Positions 58,124 to 61,950 of a stretch of DNA of 61,950 nt are shown piece by piece (position 1 is the first letter of the stretch; every line of letters begins with the position of its first letter). This DNA comes from Mageeibacillus sp. UBA1212. GTDB taxonomy: Bacteria > Bacillota > Clostridia > UBA1212. The position numbers were made by a program, and so were the translations under genes. The DNA lies in NCBI GenBank assembly GCA_002309655.1, contig DBXM01000028.1, positions 1-61,950 on the forward strand, read 5' to 3'. The notes under the pieces are model-generated. The model was given only the letters and a program-made list of their open reading frames with translations, was not told where the DNA came from and ran no database searches.

Positions 58124-59092
58124 TTAGAAGAGTTTCGCGGCTTCGAGCAGAACGTCGCGCGAGGGACCGGGAATTCTCCCGAGCGCGTCCGGGCCGACGT
58201 TTAAAAGATAGTTGATGCCGCGTGAATTGAGGTGCTTCCTGAGCCTGGCGATCTCCTCGGGCGACTTCCAGTTGTTGTCGTAGGATTTGTACCCCCAGGT
58301 GTCGTTGATCGTGCAGGGAGACTCGTAGAGCATTCCCGCCTTGTCGTCCGCGGGAATTTCGTTGTCCTCGCAGGACACGTAGTCACCGTAGCCGTTCCCT
58401 ATTCTCGAGTTAATGAGGCAGTCCGGCTGCCAGAATTTGACGAGTTTGTAGAGTTCGTCGGTCTGTTCGCGGGAGAGCGTCACCGGCACGTCGAACCAGA
58501 TCAGGCAGAGGTCGCCGTACTTGGTAAGAATCTCCTTCACCTGCGGTTTAATCTTCTCCTCGAAGCAGTTCGTGTAGTTCTTGGCGGAGTCGTCAGGGTA
58601 GTCCCAGTTGTTGGTGAGATATGCAACGTCGCCGCACCATATCTTGCCGCTCCGGTAACCGCCGCCGTCCGGGTGCTGCCAGTCCAGGTCCTGAGAGTAG
58701 TAAAGGCCCAGCTTCAGACCGTGTTTTTTGCAGGCAGCCGCCAGCTCCTCCACCACGTCGCGCTTAAAAGGTGTCGCGTCGTAAACGTTATACGGGCTGA
58801 CATCCGATTTGAACATCGCGAAGCCGTCGTGGTGCTTCGACGTGAACACGATATATTTCATTCCCGCGTCCTTCGCGAGCTTCACCCACTCCTCCGCGTC
58901 GAAATACACCGGGTTGAACGCCTCCGCCAGCTTCGAGTACTCCGCCAGCGGTATTCTGAAATACTGCTGAGCCCACTCGCCAATGTAGCCGTTCATGCGC
59001 TTGCCCTTCCACTCGCCACCGAGAAGCGCGTAAAGGCCCCAGTGCACCATCATTCCGTATTGCGCGTCTCTGAACCATTCTCCGGGTGTCAT
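58124..59092 (-). CDS. GH29 alpha-L-fucosidase family protein
   Basis: A 322-aa glycoside hydrolase of GH29. Conserved pieces are EWFRDAQYGMMVHWGLYA, EYSKLAEAFNPVYFDAEEWV, GMKYIVFTSKHHDGFAMF, LGLYYSQDLDWQHPD and LCLIWFDVPVTLSREQTD, whose Asp is the nucleophile. It would release fucose from glycans; a cytosolic enzyme, since there is no signal peptide. It lacks the extra C-terminal beta-sandwich. I chose the ATG at 59092, 10 bases after GGAGG; a TTG two codons upstream is an alternative. Confidence 0.9.
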   Translation of the reverse strand: MTPGEWFRDAQYGMMVHWGLYALLGGEWKGKRMNGYIGEWAQQYFRIPLAEYSKLAEAFNPVYFDAEEWVKLAKDAGMKYIVFTSKHHDGFAMFKSDVSPYNVYDATPFKRDVVEELAAACKKHGLKLGLYYSQDLDWQHPDGGGYRSGKIWCGDVAYLTNNWDYPDDSAKNYTNCFEEKIKPQVKEILTKYGDLCLIWFDVPVTLSREQTDELYKLVKFWQPDCLINSRIGNGYGDYVSCEDNEIPADDKAGMLYESPCTINDTWGYKSYDNNWKSPEEIARLRKHLNSRGINYLLNVGPDALGRIPGPSRDVLLEAAKLF

Positions 59093-59150
59093 AAACAAAG
59101 TTCCTCCGTGATACCGAATTTTGCCTTTATTTAGCCAAATTACCGCCCTG

Positions 59151-59645
59151 TTACTTTGCGGCTTCGGCGGGCTTTTTCGCCTTTTTCTTCCGCTTGCTGA
59201 TCTTCATGATCCACGCGTCCTCCGAGTGGCCCTTTCTGAGGCGCAGCGACTTCGCTTTGAGAATCGCGTTCATCTCGGTCTCCAGCTTCTCGTCGAGGCC
59301 GTGCTTTTTGAGCAATCTTCTGAACCGCTGCAGCGTCGACGCGTCGGGAACGGTATCCTCGAAAAAGTCGAGATTCATGAAGCTGCGCATCGCGTAGCTG
59401 TCGTAAATGCCGTCCTCCGCGGACTCGGCCGAAAGCCCGAAGACCTCCTGCATAATGTACATCCGGATCATCGACTCGATGCCCACAGGCTTCCTGCCCC
59501 GCCGCTTGTTATAGTAGTAAGGCTGCACCGCCTCGGCCCACTCGGTCCACGGCAGTATCTCTTCAAGCGTCTCGAGAAGAATATCCTTCCTCGTCCTCTT
59601 TTTCCTGTTTTCGTATTCCAGATTTGAAAAACTCTGCTGTTTCAT
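59151..59645 (-). CDS. Orphan IS5-type transposase N-terminal domain with basic tail
   Basis: A 164-aa protein. Residues 1-118 match the N-terminal helical DNA-binding (DUF772) domain of IS5-family transposases: LLETLEEILPWTEWAEAVQP, GRKPVGIESMIRMYIMQEVF and DTVPDASTLQRFRRLLKKHG. The RNase-H-like DDE catalytic domain is missing; instead the frame ends in a Lys-rich tail (ISKRKKKAKKPAEAAK). AAGGA precedes the ATG and the frame has no stops, so it may be expressed. No flanking inverted repeats or target duplication were seen. Either a truncated IS or a domesticated DNA-binding domain. Confidence 0.75.
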   Translation of the reverse strand: MKQQSFSNLEYENRKKRTRKDILLETLEEILPWTEWAEAVQPYYYNKRRGRKPVGIESMIRMYIMQEVFGLSAESAEDGIYDSYAMRSFMNLDFFEDTVPDASTLQRFRRLLKKHGLDEKLETEMNAILKAKSLRLRKGHSEDAWIMKISKRKKKAKKPAEAAK

Positions 59646-59800
59646 GGCGTTTTCCTTATAAAAAGTCAGGCGTTATCCGCTCTATTTTCTTCCTTTTTCC
59701 GCCCTTATTATATCAAATTCGCGCCGCAGGGTCAACTTGAACCGCCGGGTTTCGGACGGTTTCCGGACCGTTTTAAACCCTTACGCACGCAACTATAACA

Positions 59801-59836
59801 GCCGCCCCGGAATCAGTCTCCCGGGGCGGCGTTTTT
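59801..59836 (+). terminator. GC-rich terminator hairpin
   Basis: GCCGCCCCGG pairs with CCGGGGCGGC over a 10-base loop, followed on the plus strand by GTTTTT. The minus-strand gene at 59897 also ends just to the right of it, but no U-run follows on that strand. Confidence 0.6.
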
Positions 59837-59896
59837 CATGAAAATTCGTTTCCCGCCGTCTGGCGGAGAGAATTATTCACTTTATTGATTTTGTTA

Positions 59897-61225
59897 TCAG
59901 AAGCTCTTCTTTTTGAGAACGACTGTTGCGCAGAGCGCCAGAACCGCAACAACAGCCACAACGGTGAGTGTGGAGTCGCCTGTGGGCGTCTCGGGAGCCG
60001 ACGACTGACCCGCGGAAACGTTGACCGTCCAGATGACCTCTGTTCCGGCTTCTGTGGTCACGAACGCCTCGACCTTGTACGACCCTTCGGTGATCGGAAC
60101 CATGATGGCGTAGCGGGACGAGTAAGACGCGCCTTTGTTCGCCGCAGCGTTGACAACGCCCTCCTCAGCCGGGTATACGAAATCGGGTTGTGTAACAGCT
60201 TCGCCGCCGTTGATTCTGTAGCCGAAACCCTTGATCTCGGTGCCGGTTCCGACCCAGCCCCAGATCTTCAGCTCTTTGCCGATGTCCGCAAGCAGATCCA
60301 CGTCGGTAACCGCGTCGTTTCCGCCGAATTCTGCTCTGTCCGCACCGTCCACCATAAGCTGGTCGCGTGCAACAGTTATAACGTCGGACGCCGGCTCGGG
60401 TTCAACAGGCTCACCCGGCTCAACAGGTTCTGTCGAGGTGCCCGGATCCTGGGCCGTTCCCTCTTTGAACTCGCGAACGACAACGTTGTCGATGGTAAGC
60501 AGGTCGTTTCTCTGATAGAAACCGAAGGTTCCCTCATCCGGGAATTCAGCGTCACCCTTGAACACTTCTTCGCCGGCGGAGTTGTAAGCGGTCACTTCTT
60601 CGTTGCCGAGAACGAGCGTTACGATCTCTTTGCCGTTGATGTAGAGAGTTACGAGGTCGCCGAGGTCAACCAGTCTGACATGACCGGAAGATCCGTCGTA
60701 GCCTGTCGGGAACGTGAGCATGAACTGCGCAGCTTCGCCCCACTCGCCGCCGTCGTTAAGAGCCACGCCAAGTTTTCCGGCCTGGGGTTTAATCAAAAGG
60801 TCGAACGCGATTCCGCATCCGAGCTCGCTCGCCTGGGGAACGCCGAACCTGCCGCCGTTGTTGAATTCGGAAGCGCAGTTTCCGGGAGCGCGGATACCGA
60901 AACCGTAGTAGCAGTCTCTCTTGTCGCCCTCAAAGTCGAAGTCGAGAACGTAATTCTCGATATAGTCGTCTTCGGGAATAAAGTTCGCCGCGTAGCCGCC
61001 CGCTATCCAGTTGTCTCCCTTACCGAGAGTCAACTTTCCGTCAAGGATCTGGACGCCCTCTCTTACGATCCAGTAATCGGTGTCGAGCTCGTCGTCCGAG
61101 AAATCATCGGAGAAAATAATCTCACCCGACTCGTCGACCGGTTTCGCCTTGCTCTCGGCAAACGCGGGAACAGCAAGTGCGAGGCAAAGAGCAATGCAAA
61201 TCGCTATCGCTAAAAGCTTTTTCAT
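59897..61225 (-). CDS. Secreted surface protein with C-terminal PTGD-type anchor
   Basis: A 442-aa exported protein. Signal peptide residues 1-24 (MKKLLAIAICIALCLALAVP with AFA cleavage). A laminin-G/concanavalin-type beta-sandwich domain (about 30-240) with DDFSDDELDTDYWIV and GHVRLVDLGDLVTLYINGKE is followed by a Pro/Glu linker and a second domain (about 265-395). It ends in ETPTGDSTLTVVAVVAVLAL, a hydrophobic segment and KKKSF, the layout of a membrane/sortase-type anchor. Possibly a carbohydrate-binding protein. The ATG at 61225 follows GGGAGG. Confidence 0.8.
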   Translation of the reverse strand: MKKLLAIAICIALCLALAVPAFAESKAKPVDESGEIIFSDDFSDDELDTDYWIVREGVQILDGKLTLGKGDNWIAGGYAANFIPEDDYIENYVLDFDFEGDKRDCYYGFGIRAPGNCASEFNNGGRFGVPQASELGCGIAFDLLIKPQAGKLGVALNDGGEWGEAAQFMLTFPTGYDGSSGHVRLVDLGDLVTLYINGKEIVTLVLGNEEVTAYNSAGEEVFKGDAEFPDEGTFGFYQRNDLLTIDNVVVREFKEGTAQDPGTSTEPVEPGEPVEPEPASDVITVARDQLMVDGADRAEFGGNDAVTDVDLLADIGKELKIWGWVGTGTEIKGFGYRINGGEAVTQPDFVYPAEEGVVNAAANKGASYSSRYAIMVPITEGSYKVEAFVTTEAGTEVIWTVNVSAGQSSAPETPTGDSTLTVVAVVAVLALCATVVLKKKSF

Positions 61226-61371
61226 ATAACAAACCTCCCTTGGATGTTGTGAATGTTTTGATAGTCTTATTCTACCCTTTTCCGCCGATTTCGTCAACAG
61301 GAATAACGCATTTTCACGCAATTTCGAGCATTTTCCGCACATTTTTACCGCTGATGAACCTTCAGGCAATA

Positions 61372-61406
61372 TAAAAAATCGGACCGGTATTTCGTTACCG
61401 GTCCGG
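61372..61406 (-). terminator. Terminator of tRNA-Glu
   Basis: GGACCGGTA pairs with TACCGGTCC, followed on the minus strand by GATTTTTTA. It lies six bases beyond the CCA end. Confidence 0.85.
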
Positions 61407-61413
61407 ACTGCGC

Positions 61414-61488
61414 TGGTGACTCTTACGAGAATCGAACTCGTGTTTCCGCCGTGAGAGGGCGGCGTCTTAGCCGCTTGACCAAAGAGCC
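61414..61488 (-). tRNA. tRNA-Glu (CTC)
   Basis: On the minus strand: acceptor arms GGCTCTT and AAGAGTC, anticodon stem CCGCC/GGCGG around loop CTCTCAC (anticodon CTC, Glu), T-arm CGAGTTCGATTCTCG, discriminator A and encoded CCA. A Glu-CTC gene in addition to TTC is not universal in Firmicutes. Confidence 0.93.
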
Positions 61489-61607
61489 GTTTTTCAGGCG
61501 CTCAAGTATAATATCACTTTCTAAACCTCCTGTCAACAACTTTTTTAAAAAAATCTCCAAAAACCCCGAAACGATCAATCCGGACGTCCGATTCGCGCCC
61601 TTTCAAG

Positions 61608-61658
61608 GCAAAAACCGGGAGGAAGCGGTGCCGTTTTGAAACCGCTTCTTCCCGGTCT
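61608..61658 (-). terminator. Terminator of the last gene
   Basis: ACCGGGAAGAAGCGGT pairs with ACCGCTTCCTCCCGGT on the minus strand, with TTTTTG after it, 44 bases beyond the stop. Confidence 0.85.
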
Positions 61659-61701
61659 GCTTAAGCCGCGTCAATCAAATGCGGCTCTTGTTTAGCTAAA
61701 A

Positions 61702-61950
61702 TCAGAACGCTCTCTTGCGGAAGATGACAACCGCCGCGAGGGAGATGACCGCCACGATTGAGATGAGCGCCACGGTGGCGTCGCCGGTCTGCGGAACGGG
61801 ATCGGTGTGAGGCTGTTCAACGTACTGCGCCTTGTAGTTGACGTAGGCGTCTCTGTCCTTTTCGCCCTCGAATCTGTTCAGCTTGACGATGTCGCCGTTG
61901 TCCATTTTCGCAACAGCCTGGATCTTGTGCTCTTTGCCGTCCTTGAGACC
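61702..61950 (-). CDS. C-terminal part of a surface protein with PQTGD anchor (gene runs off the window)
   Basis: The open frame continues past the window end, so only the last 82 residues are seen. They end in PVPQTGDATVALISIVAVIS, a hydrophobic helix and the basic RKRAF tail, a Gram-positive surface-anchor layout similar to the gene at 59897. The visible upstream part (KDGKEHKIQAVAKMDNGDIV) shows no recognisable domain. The two anchored proteins lie side by side on either side of tRNA-Glu. Confidence 0.85.
   Translation of the reverse strand, partial: GLKDGKEHKIQAVAKMDNGDIVKLNRFEGEKDRDAYVNYKAQYVEQPHTDPVPQTGDATVALISIVAVISLAAVVIFRKRAF

Overview
The window looks like a chromosomal segment of an uncultured anaerobic Gram-positive bacterium of the Clostridia type, probably from a gut or rumen. 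Family-level evidence is an IspH-ribosomal S1 fusion, DUF1292, DUF4364 and DUF1858 proteins, a RelQ-type synthetase, MurG, an FtsB/DivIC-like protein next to a YabR-like S1 protein, C-terminal PxTGD surface anchors, LuxS/Pfs and the Pta-AckA acetate pathway. Nearly all genes are on the minus strand, so transcription runs right to left; the plus-strand genes are traX, the rhodopsin-transducer-like gene with its DUF4364 neighbour, one GNAT gene and tRNA-Pro. Most genes have moderately high GC, while a few at the left end are clearly AT-richer.

Layout. 0-6 kb: an accessory block of small unrelated genes (hypothetical, DUF434, methyltransferase, DUF1643, GNAT, hypothetical), each with a copy of a ~17-bp motif upstream and several with an inverted copy downstream, so they look like single-gene cassettes; a BspA-like lipoprotein gene without recognisable borders sits among them. 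Then a four-helix-bundle (IVS) gene with an AATGAAG repeat field and tRNA-Gln. 6.5-13 kb: GH43 lipoprotein, rhomboid protease, S1 protein, FtsB-like protein, FtsH and a tandem OB-fold protein. 13-25 kb: TrmL, a GT56-type fucosyltransferase, Nudix and YgjP-like proteins, TraX, DUF1292, MurG, ACT protein, the paaK-iorBA aryl-pyruvate oxidation genes, an acyltransferase and a relQ interrupted by an in-frame TAG. 25-34 kb: ASRT-like protein, DUF4364, a C_GCAxxG_C_C protein, 6S RNA, MntP, S20, HU, the ispH-rpsA and folC-cmk fusions, and folT behind a probable folate riboswitch. 34-48 kb: ackA-pta, a barnase/barstar pair, SDR, GNAT, RdgB, LepB, RluB, MtaB, a SNF2/SWIM helicase and a group II intron remnant. 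48-62 kb: hydrolase, an XRE-sigma4 regulator with a coupled membrane protein and a lipoprotein, luxS-mtnN, GH78-like and GH29 enzymes, an SPFH zinc-ribbon protein, tRNA-Pro, a truncated IS5-type ORF, surface proteins and tRNA-Glu.

How the genes fit together. Secreted or cytosolic glycosidases (GH43, GH78-like, GH29) suggest glycan foraging with acetate as an end product through Pta-AckA. IorAB would oxidise aryl-pyruvates to aryl-acetyl-CoA, with PaaK handling the aryl-acetate/CoA step. folT-folC~cmk-ispH~rpsA is one housekeeping run covering folate uptake and retention, CMP phosphorylation, isoprenoid synthesis and translation.

Two repeated architectures stand out. The first is the cassette-like array at the left end. 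The second is a dispersed 167-362-bp element present four times, always in the same orientation, always starting within a few bases of a minus-strand stop codon, with base pairing preserved by compensatory changes. I recognise neither as a described system.
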